A DNA stretch of 64,000 nucleotides from Acidovorax sp. Leaf191 (GTDB lineage: Bacteria; Pseudomonadota; Gammaproteobacteria; Burkholderiales; Burkholderiaceae_C): positions 124,001-188,000 of the forward strand of contig NZ_LMPT01000005.1 in assembly GCF_001424425.1 (NCBI RefSeq). The letters are read 5' to 3'. This document shows, one piece after another, positions 39,990 through 47,770 of the stretch (positions are counted from its first letter, which is position 1; the number at the start of each line of letters is the position of its first letter). The notes under the pieces are model-generated. The model had not been told where the DNA came from. It saw only the letters and a program-made list of their open reading frames with translations, and ran no database searches. The position numbers and the translations under genes were made by a program.

Positions 39990-40670
39990 TCAACCCAGCG
40001 CTTTGAGCAGCGCCTGCGCCGCCGGCTCCGACGACGCCGGGTTCTGCCCGGTGATCAGCAGCCCGTCGGTGACGACGTGCGGCTGCCAGTCGGCCTGCTT
40101 GGTGTACAGGCCGCCGTGCGACATGAGCATGTTCTCCACCAGGAAGGGCACGACGTCCGTCAGGCCCGCAGCGGCCTCCTCGCCGTTGGTGAAGCCCGTC
40201 ACGTTCTTGCCGCGCACCAGGGGCGTGCCGTCTGCCGCCTTGACGCCGCGCAGCACGCCGGGCGCGTGGCACACGGCCGCCAGGGGCTTGCCGGCGGCCA
40301 GGGTGGCCTCGATGAGAGCGATGGACTGCGTGTCGTACGCCAGGTCCCACAGCGGGCCGTGGCCGCCGGGGTAGAACACGGCGTCGAACCGGGCCGCGTT
40401 CACTTCGGACAGCTTCAGGGTGCTGGCCAGGTGCGCCTGGGCGGCGGCATCGCCCTTGAAGCGGCGCGTGGCATCGGTCTGCGCATCGGGGGCATCGCTC
40501 TTGGGGTCCAGCGGGGGCTGGCCGCCCTGGGGCGATGCCAGGGTCACCTCGGCCCCCGCATCCTTGAAAACGTAGTACGGGGCGGCGAACTCTTCCAGCC
40601 AGAAGCCGGTTTTCTTGCCGGTGTCGCCCAACTCGCTGTGGGACGTGAGAACCATGAGGATGTGGGCCAT
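39990..40670 (-). CDS. DJ-1/PfpI family glyoxalase III / Hsp31-like protein
   Basis: A 226-residue class I glutamine-amidotransferase-like protein of the DJ-1/PfpI superfamily. The catalytic cysteine is Cys134 with His135 in LAAVCHAPGVL, and a conserved glutamate (Glu26/27, TGFWLEEFA) completes the site; GGHGPLWDL is the family oxyanion segment. This subgroup includes the glutathione-independent glyoxalases of the Hsp31 type, which convert methylglyoxal to lactate. It follows yqhD on the same strand by 99 bp; both act on reactive aldehydes, so the two probably form one detoxification unit. Confidence 0.9.
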   Translation of the reverse strand: MAHILMVLTSHSELGDTGKKTGFWLEEFAAPYYVFKDAGAEVTLASPQGGQPPLDPKSDAPDAQTDATRRFKGDAAAQAHLASTLKLSEVNAARFDAVFYPGGHGPLWDLAYDTQSIALIEATLAAGKPLAAVCHAPGVLRGVKAADGTPLVRGKNVTGFTNGEEAAAGLTDVVPFLVENMLMSHGGLYTKQADWQPHVVTDGLLITGQNPASSEPAAQALLKALG

Positions 40671-40769
40671 TGCGATCCCTTTCTGGGGGTGAGGTGAAAC
40701 GTCAAGCCGCCCACCGTACCCGCAATCCGCGCAGATACGCCCTGGCGCGGCGCAGGTTGCGGCGTTGGC

Positions 40770-41933
40770 TTACAGCGCCGCTTCGAGAATGCGCCGGCTC
40801 ACGGCGGGCGTGATCTCGCGCTGCTCGCCCAGCGTGAGCATGCCGTGCGCCTCCAGCTGCGCCACCACGGCGCCCACGGTGTCGGCGCCCAGGCCGTAGC
40901 CCGACAGGCGCGTGGCGATGCCCATGCTTTCAAAGAAGCCGCGCGTGCGGTCGATGGCGGCGGTGATGCGCTCGTCGTCGGTGCCGGTGGTGATGCCCCA
41001 CACGCGCTCGCCGTACTGCAGCAGTTTGGCGCGCTTAGCACCCCGGCGCTCGTGCAGCAGCGCGGGCAGCACGATGGCCAGCGTGCGCGCGTGGTCGATG
41101 CCATGCAGCGCGGTGAGCTCGTGGCCGATCATGTGCGTGGCCCAGTCCTGCGGCACGCCCGCGCCGATCAGGCCGTTGAGCGCCATGGTGGCCGCCCACA
41201 TGAGGTTGGCGCGGTCGTCGTACACGGGCTCGGGGGCAGCCAGCAGGCGCGGGCCGATCTCGATCAGCGTCTGCAAAATGCCCTCGGCAAAACGGTCCTG
41301 CACGGGCGCGTTGACCGGGTAGGTGAGGTACTGCTCCACCGTGTGCACAAACGCATCGACCACGCCGTTGGCCAACTGCTGGGGCGGCAGGGTGTAGGTC
41401 TTGGTGGGGTCGAGCACCGAGAACACGGGGTAGGTGTGATTGCTGCCAAAGGCCAGCTTGGCGCCTTTGGCACGGTGGGAGATGACGCCGCCGTTGTTCA
41501 TCTCGGAGCCCGTGGCGGGCAGCGTGAGCACGGCGCCGAAGGGCAGCGCGGCGGTGACGTTGCGGCCGTGCTTTTCCAGAATGGCCCAGGGGTCGCCGCC
41601 TTCGAACTTGACGGCCGCGGCGATGAACTTCACGGCATCGATCACCGAGCCTCCGCCCACCGCAAGCAGAAAGTCGAACCCGCCGCCCTGGATCTGCGCC
41701 ACGGCCTTCATCGAGGTTTCGTAGCTGGGGTTGGGTTCGATGCCGCTGAAGGTGGCGTGCTGGCGGCTGGCCAGCGCCGTGCGCACCTCGGCCAACGTGC
41801 CGGTCTTCTCGGCACTGGCGCCGCCCACGAGGATGAGCACCTTGGCCGCGGCGGGCACGAGCTTGTCCAGGTCGGCGATGCGGCCCTGGCCGAAGGCGAT
41901 GTGGGTGGGGTTGTGGAAGTCGAAGTTCAGCAT
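40770..41933 (-). CDS. yqhD: NADPH-dependent aldehyde reductase / iron-containing alcohol dehydrogenase YqhD
   Basis: A 387-residue group III alcohol dehydrogenase, the same length as E. coli YqhD and very similar along its whole length as I recall it (LLAVGGGSVIDAVKFIAAA, LTLPATGSEMN, LANGVVDAFVHTVEQYLTYPV, LNGLIGAGVPQDWATHMIGHELTA). It reduces short-chain and lipid-peroxidation aldehydes with NADPH and a divalent metal; the metal ligands lie in the D-A-F-V-H and MIGHELTALHGIDHA segments. The ATG at 41933 gives the family length. Followed by a DJ-1/PfpI gene. No YqhC-type regulator is adjacent; the gap 41934-42138 shows nothing recognisable. Confidence 0.94.
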   Translation of the reverse strand: MLNFDFHNPTHIAFGQGRIADLDKLVPAAAKVLILVGGASAEKTGTLAEVRTALASRQHATFSGIEPNPSYETSMKAVAQIQGGGFDFLLAVGGGSVIDAVKFIAAAVKFEGGDPWAILEKHGRNVTAALPFGAVLTLPATGSEMNNGGVISHRAKGAKLAFGSNHTYPVFSVLDPTKTYTLPPQQLANGVVDAFVHTVEQYLTYPVNAPVQDRFAEGILQTLIEIGPRLLAAPEPVYDDRANLMWAATMALNGLIGAGVPQDWATHMIGHELTALHGIDHARTLAIVLPALLHERRGAKRAKLLQYGERVWGITTGTDDERITAAIDRTRGFFESMGIATRLSGYGLGADTVGAVVAQLEAHGMLTLGEQREITPAVSRRILEAAL

Positions 41934-42138
41934 GGCAATCCTGGCAGTCCTTGGGTGGGGGGTGCATTGTGTCGCTGGCGTGCCCGGCTTGCCGGTCGCC
42001 TTGGCAACAACACGGACAGGCCCGGGGGCACTTCGGGACGGGCCTGCGATGGTGCGCGCGCTGTGGTTACCGCCACAAACCACCAACCGCCAACCACCCA
42101 GCGCTCAAGCCCCGCCCTGCCCCGCCCACCCTGACGAC

Positions 42139-42492
42139 CTATCGCACCACCACCAGCACCACGAACCCCACCAGCAACAAGATCGCCAGGGCCACCACGC
42201 CTGCGGTGCCTGCCGTCAGCACCTTGACGAGCCAGGCCCAACCGCCGCCCTGCGCGCCATGGCGGCGCAGGGCGCTCCAGCCCCGCAGCAGCAGGACCAG
42301 CGTGACGCACAGGGTGCACAGCAGCATGCCGAAAGCCATCGCCACGCAGCCCAGGCCGAACGTGCCGCAGGCCATGGACTGCCCAAAACCGCTGGCCATG
42401 GCCACCGAGGCACCCAGCCCTACGGCCAGCACGCCCCACCCGGCCCAGACCGCGCCGGGTACGCGAAACGCTGAAGGGGTGACAGGTGCCAT
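42139..42492 (-). CDS. Small membrane protein of unknown function
   Basis: A 117-residue protein with three hydrophobic segments (about 15-32, 40-65 and 90-115), the last ending LLLVGFVVLVVVR. The middle segment contains several cysteines. It starts 4 bases after the stop of the upstream 109-residue gene, so the two are an operon. The ATG at 42492 is used; the frame upstream is shadow. I do not recognise a family. Confidence 0.6.
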   Translation of the reverse strand: MAPVTPSAFRVPGAVWAGWGVLAVGLGASVAMASGFGQSMACGTFGLGCVAMAFGMLLCTLCVTLVLLLRGWSALRRHGAQGGGWAWLVKVLTAGTAGVVALAILLLVGFVVLVVVR

Positions 42493-42496
42493 GGGG

Positions 42497-42826
42497 TCAG
42501 TCCCTGGCCGGCTGCCAGGGCAGCGCAGGGTCGGTGAAGGCGGGCTGCCACAGGTCGGCATAGACCGGGAACGCCTGCCTGCGGGTCTCGTCGGACTCCA
42601 GCTCGACCGATGCATCGTCGAGCCCGCGCAGGCTCCAGTCGGCCAGCACCGCGTAGCGGCGCTGCGCGGTGTCGATCAGCACCGTGTGCAGGGCGTGGGT
42701 CGTGCAGCCCACATAACGCCCGCCGGGGCTCACCAGGAAGTAGTCCACATCGCCGGGCTGCAGGGCGGCCAGCGGCAGGGCGCGGCGCAATGCGTCGGTC
42801 CATTCGGGTGGGACGGGTACGGACAT
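42497..42826 (-). CDS. Conserved hypothetical protein
   Basis: A 109-residue soluble protein without a recognised domain. It opens MSVPVPPEWTDALRRALPLA and contains VDYFLVSPGGRYVGCTTHALHTVLIDTAQRRYAVLADW, an alpha/beta-like pattern. The ATG at 42826 fits the start of this composition; a longer frame reaches 42943. It is followed closely by a small membrane protein gene. The 200-bp gap to the LysR gene upstream shows no further features. Confidence 0.6.
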   Translation of the reverse strand: MSVPVPPEWTDALRRALPLAALQPGDVDYFLVSPGGRYVGCTTHALHTVLIDTAQRRYAVLADWSLRGLDDASVELESDETRRQAFPVYADLWQPAFTDPALPWQPARD

Positions 42827-43026
42827 GAAAGCGGCGGGTTCCTGGTGGGCGGTGGACTTGTCGCGCGGCACAGGGGGCCCGGCGGTGACCGACTGTAGCG
42901 GCAAGCGTACGAACATTGCACAAACACCGCACGGCCACCGCACGGAAGGCGCCGGATGCGGCCTTGTGCGCTGGGCACCGGCGCTGCCATGGCACCTGCG
43001 GCCAGGGTGGGGGCAGCCGTCTGTAC

Positions 43027-43959
43027 TTACCCTACCCGTGCAGGGCCCGGCGCCGCACTGGCCAGCGACTGCAGCCGCTCGGCCATGAAGTCCCGCAGCG
43101 CACGCACCAGCGGCGTGATCTGGTGGCGGCTGGGCGCCACCAGGTACAGCGGCACGGCTTCGGTCTCAAAGCCCGGGCACAGCGGCACCAGGCGTCCGGC
43201 GGCCAGGTCGTCGGCCACGTCGAAGTACGACTTGTAGGCAATGCCCCGGCCCAGCACGGCCCAGCGGCGCACGGCGTCGCCGTCGTTGGCCACGTTGCGG
43301 CTGCGCACGCGCACCAGCACCTCCTGGCCCGCCGCGTCCCAGAAGCGCCAGCGGTCGTGCACGTCGCTGCCGAGCATGAAGCACAGGCAGGCGTGGTCGG
43401 CCAGCGCCTGCGGCGCGTCCGGCGCGCCGTGGGCCTGCACATAGGCCGGCGCGGCGCACAGCACGCGCCGGTGGTCGGGCGCCAGGGGCAGCGCCACCAG
43501 GCCGGAGTCCTGCGGCTTGCCGTAGCGAAAGGCTGCGTCCACGGGCTCGCTGTAGACATTGGCCACGCGGTCGGACAGCTGCAGACGGATGTCGACGCCC
43601 GGGTGCTCCGCCTGGAATGCGTCCAGCCAGGGCAGCAGCACGTTGCGCCCCAGGTCGGACGGCGCCGCCAGTTGCAGCGTGCCTTCGAATGCACTGGCGC
43701 GCCCACCCTGCAGTTGGCCGCGCACCTGGTGCAGCGCGGCCAGTGCGGGGCGGCAGTGCTCGAGGAACAGCGCGCCCTGCTGCGTGAGCCGCAGGCTGCG
43801 GGTGGACCGCACGAAGAGCGCCACGCCCAGCTCCGCCTCCAGGCGCTTGAGGGCGGCGCTGGCCGCTGCGGGCGTGAGGTCGAGCGCCCGCGCGGTGGCC
43901 GACAGGCTGCCGCTGTCCACGGTGCGCACGAAGATGTCGAGGTCTTGCAGGCTTTTCAT
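43027..43959 (-). CDS. LysR family regulator divergent from the quinone oxidoreductase
   Basis: A 310-residue LysR regulator of the large group that controls oxidoreductases: HTH at 2-60 (LDIFVRTVDSGSLSATARAL, TPAAASAALKRLEAELG) and an effector domain with LQLAAPSDLGRNVLLPWLDAF and the late GRGIAYKSYFDVADDLAAGRL. MKSLQD at 43959 is the standard start; the frame extends 12 residues further. The zinc-type alcohol dehydrogenase gene diverges from it across 160 AT-rich bases carrying a palindrome at 44015-44032. Confidence 0.92.
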   Translation of the reverse strand: MKSLQDLDIFVRTVDSGSLSATARALDLTPAAASAALKRLEAELGVALFVRSTRSLRLTQQGALFLEHCRPALAALHQVRGQLQGGRASAFEGTLQLAAPSDLGRNVLLPWLDAFQAEHPGVDIRLQLSDRVANVYSEPVDAAFRYGKPQDSGLVALPLAPDHRRVLCAAPAYVQAHGAPDAPQALADHACLCFMLGSDVHDRWRFWDAAGQEVLVRVRSRNVANDGDAVRRWAVLGRGIAYKSYFDVADDLAAGRLVPLCPGFETEAVPLYLVAPSRHQITPLVRALRDFMAERLQSLASAAPGPARVG

Positions 43960-44014
43960 GGGGTCTTGTCTGAGAGGTGGCGGGAGCGACGGCAACCGGT
44001 ATTTTCAAATTTTC

Positions 44015-44032
44015 ATTGAATATGAATTCAAT
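44015..44032. promoter_or_regulatory. LysR-type operator upstream of the oxidoreductase
   Basis: ATTGAA-N6-TTCAAT is a perfect palindrome in an AT-rich island within the divergent gap, about 55 bases from the LysR start and 88 bases from the oxidoreductase start. It has the T-N11-A form typical of LysR sites. Confidence 0.7.
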
Positions 44033-44119
44033 TGCCTGCCTATTTGCAAACATGCCCACAAACCCGACCATTGCTTCACTCGCTTCACCCCATTGTTTGA
44101 CCACCCCGGAGTCCTCCCC

Positions 44120-45142
44120 ATGAAAGCCATCGGCTACACCCACCCAGGCCCCATCGACCGCCCCGACGCCCTGCTCGACATCACCCTGCCCGACCCCGTG
44201 GCCACCGGCCGCGACCTGCTGGTGGAGGTGCATGCGGTGTCGGTCAACCCCGTGGACACCAAGGTGCGCAACAGCAGCGCACGCAGCGGCGACGGCCCCG
44301 ACCACAAGGTGCTGGGCTGGGACGCCAGCGGCATCGTGCGCGCGGTGGGCCCGGACGTGACGCTCTTTGCGCCCGGCGACCGCGTCTGGTACGCCGGCTC
44401 CATTGCCCGCCCCGGCACCAACAGCCAACTGCACCTGGTGGACGAGCGCATCGTCGGCCACGCCCCGAAGTCGCTGGACTTTGCCGAGGCCGCCGCACTG
44501 CCGCTAACCACCATCACCGCGTGGGAGCTGCTGTTCGACCGCCTGGGCGTGGCGCCTGGCAAGCAGCCCACCCACAAGACCCTGCTCATCATCGGCGCAA
44601 GCGGCGGCGTGGGCTCCATCCTCACGCAGCTGGCGGCGCGGCTGACGAGCCTCACGGTGATCGGCACCGCATCGCGCCCCGAGACGCAGGCCTGGGTGCG
44701 CGACCTGGGCGCCCACCACGTCATCGACCACAGCAAGCCCCTGACGCAGGAGCTGGCGCGCATCGGCCACCCCGCGGTGGACATCATCGTGAGCCTCACG
44801 CAGACCGACGCGCATTTCGACCAGATCGTGGAGGCCATCGCGCCGCAGGGCCAGTTCGCGCTGATCGACGACCCGGTGTCGCTCGACGTGACGAAATTCA
44901 AACGCAAGTCGGTGTCGGTGCACTGGGAGCTGATGTTCACGCGCGCGCTGTTCGGCACCGACGACATGGTCGGCCAGCACCGGCTGCTGACCGAGGTGGC
45001 GCAGCTGGTGGACGCAGGCTTGATCCGCACGACGCTGGACCAGCGCTTCGGCACCATCAACGCCGAGAACCTCCAGCGCGCGCACGCGCTGATCGAAAGC
45101 GGCAAGGCCCGCGGCAAGCTGGTGCTGGAGGGGTGGAACTGA
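44120..45142 (+). CDS. Zinc-type alcohol dehydrogenase-like quinone oxidoreductase (TIGR02817 type)
   Basis: A 340-residue medium-chain dehydrogenase/reductase. VNPVDTKVRNSS and VLGWDASGIVRAVG mark the GroES-like domain, LLIIGASGGVGSILTQLAA is the Rossmann nucleotide-binding motif, and the structural zinc cysteines are absent, so it is a zinc-free quinone-oxidoreductase-like enzyme using NADPH. The same frame is open upstream to 43559 but that part is antisense to the LysR gene; the ATG at 44120 is the first after the divergent promoter. Likely induced by the divergent LysR in response to a quinone or enal. Confidence 0.92.
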   Translation: MKAIGYTHPGPIDRPDALLDITLPDPVATGRDLLVEVHAVSVNPVDTKVRNSSARSGDGPDHKVLGWDASGIVRAVGPDVTLFAPGDRVWYAGSIARPGTNSQLHLVDERIVGHAPKSLDFAEAAALPLTTITAWELLFDRLGVAPGKQPTHKTLLIIGASGGVGSILTQLAARLTSLTVIGTASRPETQAWVRDLGAHHVIDHSKPLTQELARIGHPAVDIIVSLTQTDAHFDQIVEAIAPQGQFALIDDPVSLDVTKFKRKSVSVHWELMFTRALFGTDDMVGQHRLLTEVAQLVDAGLIRTTLDQRFGTINAENLQRAHALIESGKARGKLVLEGWN

Positions 45143-45203
45143 CGGGACCTGGCCCGGCAGCGACGGGAGGCTGCGCCACCGGACGGGGCGTTTTGATGCT
45201 TGC

Positions 45204-45235
45204 CACCGACACTGTATTTAAATACAGTGTCGGTG
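45204..45235. promoter_or_regulatory. LexA/SOS-box-like perfect palindrome
   Basis: A perfect 32-bp palindrome whose centre is CTGT-ATTTAAAT-ACAG, an exact match to the LexA consensus CTGT-N8-ACAG of beta/gammaproteobacteria, extended on both sides by CACCGACA/TGTCGGTG. It lies 52 bases before the VOC gene ATG at 45288 and after the oxidoreductase stop at 45142. No T-tract follows, so it is not an intrinsic terminator. Confidence 0.75.
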
Positions 45236-45287
45236 ATGCATGAAGAGAACCGAGACATGCACGCCCTACCCCCAAAGGAGCACTCCC

Positions 45288-45701
45288 ATGATCGACCATA
45301 TGACCTTCCGCGTGACCGACATCGCGCGCGCCAAACAGTTCTACAGCGCCGCCATGGCACCCCTGGGCTACAGCCTGTCCTTTGAGGGCAACTACGGCTC
45401 GAACATGCTGGGCTTTGCCTACCCCGATGCGTCCGAGCCCGACGGCAAGAAGGCCGACGTGTGGTTCATCGACGGCCCCTCGCCCTACGGCGGCGCACCG
45501 GCCACGACGGGCTGCCACCTGGCGTGGCGCGCGCCCAACCGGGCGCAGGTGGACGCCTTCTACGCCGCGGCCATCGCCGCGGGCGGCAAAGACAACGGAG
45601 CCCCTGGCTTGCGCACCGACTACCACGAGCACTACTACGGCGCTTTCGTCATCGACCCCGAAGGCAACAACGTGGAAGCGGTGTGCCACCTGCCGGAGTA
45701 G
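45288..45701 (+). CDS. VOC (glyoxalase/bleomycin-resistance) family protein
   Basis: A 137-residue vicinal-oxygen-chelate protein formed of two beta-alpha-beta-beta-beta units. MIDHMTFRVTDIARAKQFYSAAMAPLGY gives the first metal-site histidine (His4), DYHEHYYGAFVIDPEGNNVEAVCH the second unit with a histidine and the terminal glutamate. AAAGGAG eight bases upstream fixes the ATG at 45288 (an in-frame ATG at 45240 exists). A perfect LexA-type palindrome precedes it, so it may be part of the SOS response; the substrate is unknown. Confidence 0.9.
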   Translation: MIDHMTFRVTDIARAKQFYSAAMAPLGYSLSFEGNYGSNMLGFAYPDASEPDGKKADVWFIDGPSPYGGAPATTGCHLAWRAPNRAQVDAFYAAAIAAGGKDNGAPGLRTDYHEHYYGAFVIDPEGNNVEAVCHLPE

Positions 45702-45758
45702 GCAGGCACAGGGCAAAATCGCGGCGCGAACGGCACCCGCCGCCAGAAGCATCCGCCC

Positions 45759-46316
45759 ATGAACCCCGACGAGAGAACCGCAGCAAGGCGCCCGCGCAGG
45801 AAGGAGCCGCTCTACCGCAAGGTGAACACCACCGCGCACCGCGTGCACCACGGCCGGGGCGGGGACTTCAGCGATGACCGGAATGCGCGCGCCACCCAGG
45901 GCGATGAGCCGGTGCGCAGCCCCATGCACGGGCGGCGCCAGCTAGGGCTCGACTACACCCCGCTGTTCAGGTTTTTGATCTCGAAGGTGGGCGCACCGTG
46001 GGACGGCGTGTACAGCGAGGCCCTGGCGCGGCTGGACCGCCCCGACCCGATCTTCTGGCTGGTGGCGCGCCGCCCGAACGAGCGGCGCCGGTATGTGCTG
46101 GTCGGTGAATCGAGTTACTACAACGGCCTGTACGTGGATGATGCAGGGACGCTGCAGTTGGTCGACCAGGTGGTCGGCCCGTCCAGCCTGGTGCCCCGGT
46201 GCCGGTGCTGCACCCACACCTTCAATGGCACGCCGTTCACCCGACCCTTCGCGGGCTTTTATGCACCGCTGGACCCGGATGCGGAAGCAAGCGAAGCGCC
46301 CGAGACGGAAGGTTGA
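45759..46316 (+). CDS. Conserved hypothetical protein with CxCC motif
   Basis: A 185-residue soluble protein that I do not recognise. The N-terminal 60 residues are rich in Arg and His (RRPRRKEPLYRKVN, HRVHHGRGGDF), the middle contains an FWLVARRPNERRRYVLVGES strand pair, and near the C-terminus three cysteines lie in PRCRCCTHTF (148, 150, 151). Codon use matches its neighbours. It begins 57 bases after the VOC gene, and the two could be co-transcribed. Convergent with the Bug receptor gene. Confidence 0.65.
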   Translation: MNPDERTAARRPRRKEPLYRKVNTTAHRVHHGRGGDFSDDRNARATQGDEPVRSPMHGRRQLGLDYTPLFRFLISKVGAPWDGVYSEALARLDRPDPIFWLVARRPNERRRYVLVGESSYYNGLYVDDAGTLQLVDQVVGPSSLVPRCRCCTHTFNGTPFTRPFAGFYAPLDPDAEASEAPETEG

Positions 46317-46415
46317 AGGCACATGGCGTGGCAGCCCCCGCCACGCGCTGTCTTGCCCCTGGGGCGATGGCACGCAGACCGGGGGCGGCCCCCCCGGTCT
46401 GCGCGACCAGTCCGG

Positions 46416-47396
46416 TCAGTCCAGCTTCACCCCGGCGGCCTTGATGATCTCGCCCCAGCGCTTGGACTCGGCACGTGCCATGGCGCGGAACTGCTCGGGC
46501 GTGCCGGGCAGGGCTTCCATGCCGAAGTCGTTCATGCGCTTGACCACGGCGGGGTTGAGCAGGGCCTTGTTCAGGTCGCCGTTGAGGCGCGCCGTGATGG
46601 CCGCGGGCAAACCGGCGGGCGCCAGGATGCCCTGGAAGGCGAATACCTCGGTGTTGGGCACACCGGCTTCGGCCAGCGTGGGCACGTCTGGCAGCGCAGC
46701 CACGCGCTTGGCCGAGCCGATGGCCAGCGCACGCACCTTGCCCGAGGTGATCACGGGCAGGCCGGCGGCCAGGTCCAGGAACATGCAGGGCACCTGCCCG
46801 CCCATCACGTCCTGCAGCGCAGGCGCGGCGCCCCGGTAGGGGATGTGGGTGAGGAAGGTCTTGGTGCGGTTCTTGAACATCTCCATCGCCAGGTGGTGCG
46901 GCGAGCCGTTGCCGGGCGATGCGTAGTTGAGCTTGCCGGGGTTGGCGCGCGCGTAGGCCAGGAATTCCTTCACCGTCTTGGCTTCGAACGCGGGGTTGAC
47001 CACGAGCGCCAGCGGAAAGCGGCTGATGCCGCCCACGTAGGTGAAGTCTTTCTCGGGGTTGAACGGCAGCTTGGTGAACAGGTGCTCGTTGAAAGCCAGC
47101 ACGGCGTTGTCGGCCGACATGAAGGTGTTGCCGTCGGGCTTGGCCGTGGCCACCATCTGCGCGCCGATGTTGGTGGACGCGCCGGGGCGGTTGTCCACGA
47201 TGATCTGCTGGCCCAGCGTCTGGCGCATGGCCTCGGCCACGGTGCGCGCCAGCACGTCGGTGCCGCCGCCGGCCGGGTACGGCACGACCCAGCGCAGGGG
47301 CTGGTCGGGCCACGCGGACTGCTGGGCTGCGGCCCAGGGAGCGGCGGAGGTGGCGCCTGCGGCGGCCAGGGCGGACAAGAGGGTTCTGCGTTGCAT
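46416..47396 (-). CDS. Tripartite tricarboxylate transporter substrate-binding protein (Bug), second copy
   Basis: A 326-residue periplasmic Bug/TctC receptor with a signal peptide (1-25, LLSALAAAGATSAAPWAAAQ). PDQPLRWVVPYPAGGGTDVLAR and DNRPGASTNIGAQMVA are the carboxylate-site signatures, with LTHIPYRGAAPALQDVMGGQV in the second lobe. No TctA/TctB partner is adjacent. It is 374 bp downstream of an FAA-hydrolase gene on the same strand, divergent in turn from an IclR regulator, so it may bind the acid degraded by that enzyme. Confidence 0.92.
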   Translation of the reverse strand: MQRRTLLSALAAAGATSAAPWAAAQQSAWPDQPLRWVVPYPAGGGTDVLARTVAEAMRQTLGQQIIVDNRPGASTNIGAQMVATAKPDGNTFMSADNAVLAFNEHLFTKLPFNPEKDFTYVGGISRFPLALVVNPAFEAKTVKEFLAYARANPGKLNYASPGNGSPHHLAMEMFKNRTKTFLTHIPYRGAAPALQDVMGGQVPCMFLDLAAGLPVITSGKVRALAIGSAKRVAALPDVPTLAEAGVPNTEVFAFQGILAPAGLPAAITARLNGDLNKALLNPAVVKRMNDFGMEALPGTPEQFRAMARAESKRWGEIIKAAGVKLD

Positions 47397-47418
47397 GGGG
47401 TTGTCTCCTTGTGGTTAC

Positions 47419-47473
47419 TATTGATTTGATAGCTGCCAACGCTTGACTGTCAAGCGGTAGGGCCTGTTTTTAT
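47419..47473 (+). repeat. Dispersed ~50-bp repeat, copy 6 (intergenic)
   Basis: Plus-strand copy: ATTGATTTGATAGCTGCCAA, CGCTTGACTGTCAAGCGG, TAGGGCCTGTTTTT. It lies 22 bases upstream of the Bug gene start, where it could influence that gene's leader or promoter. Confidence 0.9.
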
Positions 47474-47534
47474 GGGCACTTTGCACCGACTGCGGGAGCC
47501 TGGGGCTGAACACGGGATTCGATTGATCGGCCCT

Positions 47535-47619
47535 GGCTTCGACTGGCTCAGCCCGAACGGGTGGGAGGTGGGCTGGCAGGCGCATCCCGAACGGGTGGGA
47601 GGTGGGCTGGCAGGCGCAT
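47535..47619. repeat. REP-like half element plus 34-bp tandem duplication
   Basis: GGCTTCGACTGGCTCAGCCC (47535-47554) followed by GAACGGG is one arm of the REP-like element. From 47552 a 34-bp unit beginning CCCGAACGGGTGGGAGG is repeated twice exactly (47552-47585, 47586-47619), with a third start CCCGAAGG. The rest of the 374-bp gap to 47770 holds CCGCTACC- and GCAGTG-type simple repeats (about 47675-47755) and no gene. Confidence 0.9.
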
Positions 47620-47770
47620 CCCGAAGGACGCGCGGTGCGCACGGTGCGCCCTGCTGGGCAAGGCCGCTGCACATGCGCCGCTACCGCTGCCGCTACGGAT
47701 ACCGCTACCGATACCAGCAGCCACTGGCTGCGGCGATGGTTGCAGTGGCAGTGGCAGTGGCCGTCGCGGC

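Noticed and set aside
43559-44119. In-frame upstream extension of the quinone oxidoreductase
   Set aside because: Antisense to the LysR gene and lies across the divergent promoter; conserved protein begins at 44120.
45204-45235. Terminator for the oxidoreductase gene
   Set aside because: No T-tract on either side, and the palindrome centre is AT-rich without a loop, unlike intrinsic terminators.
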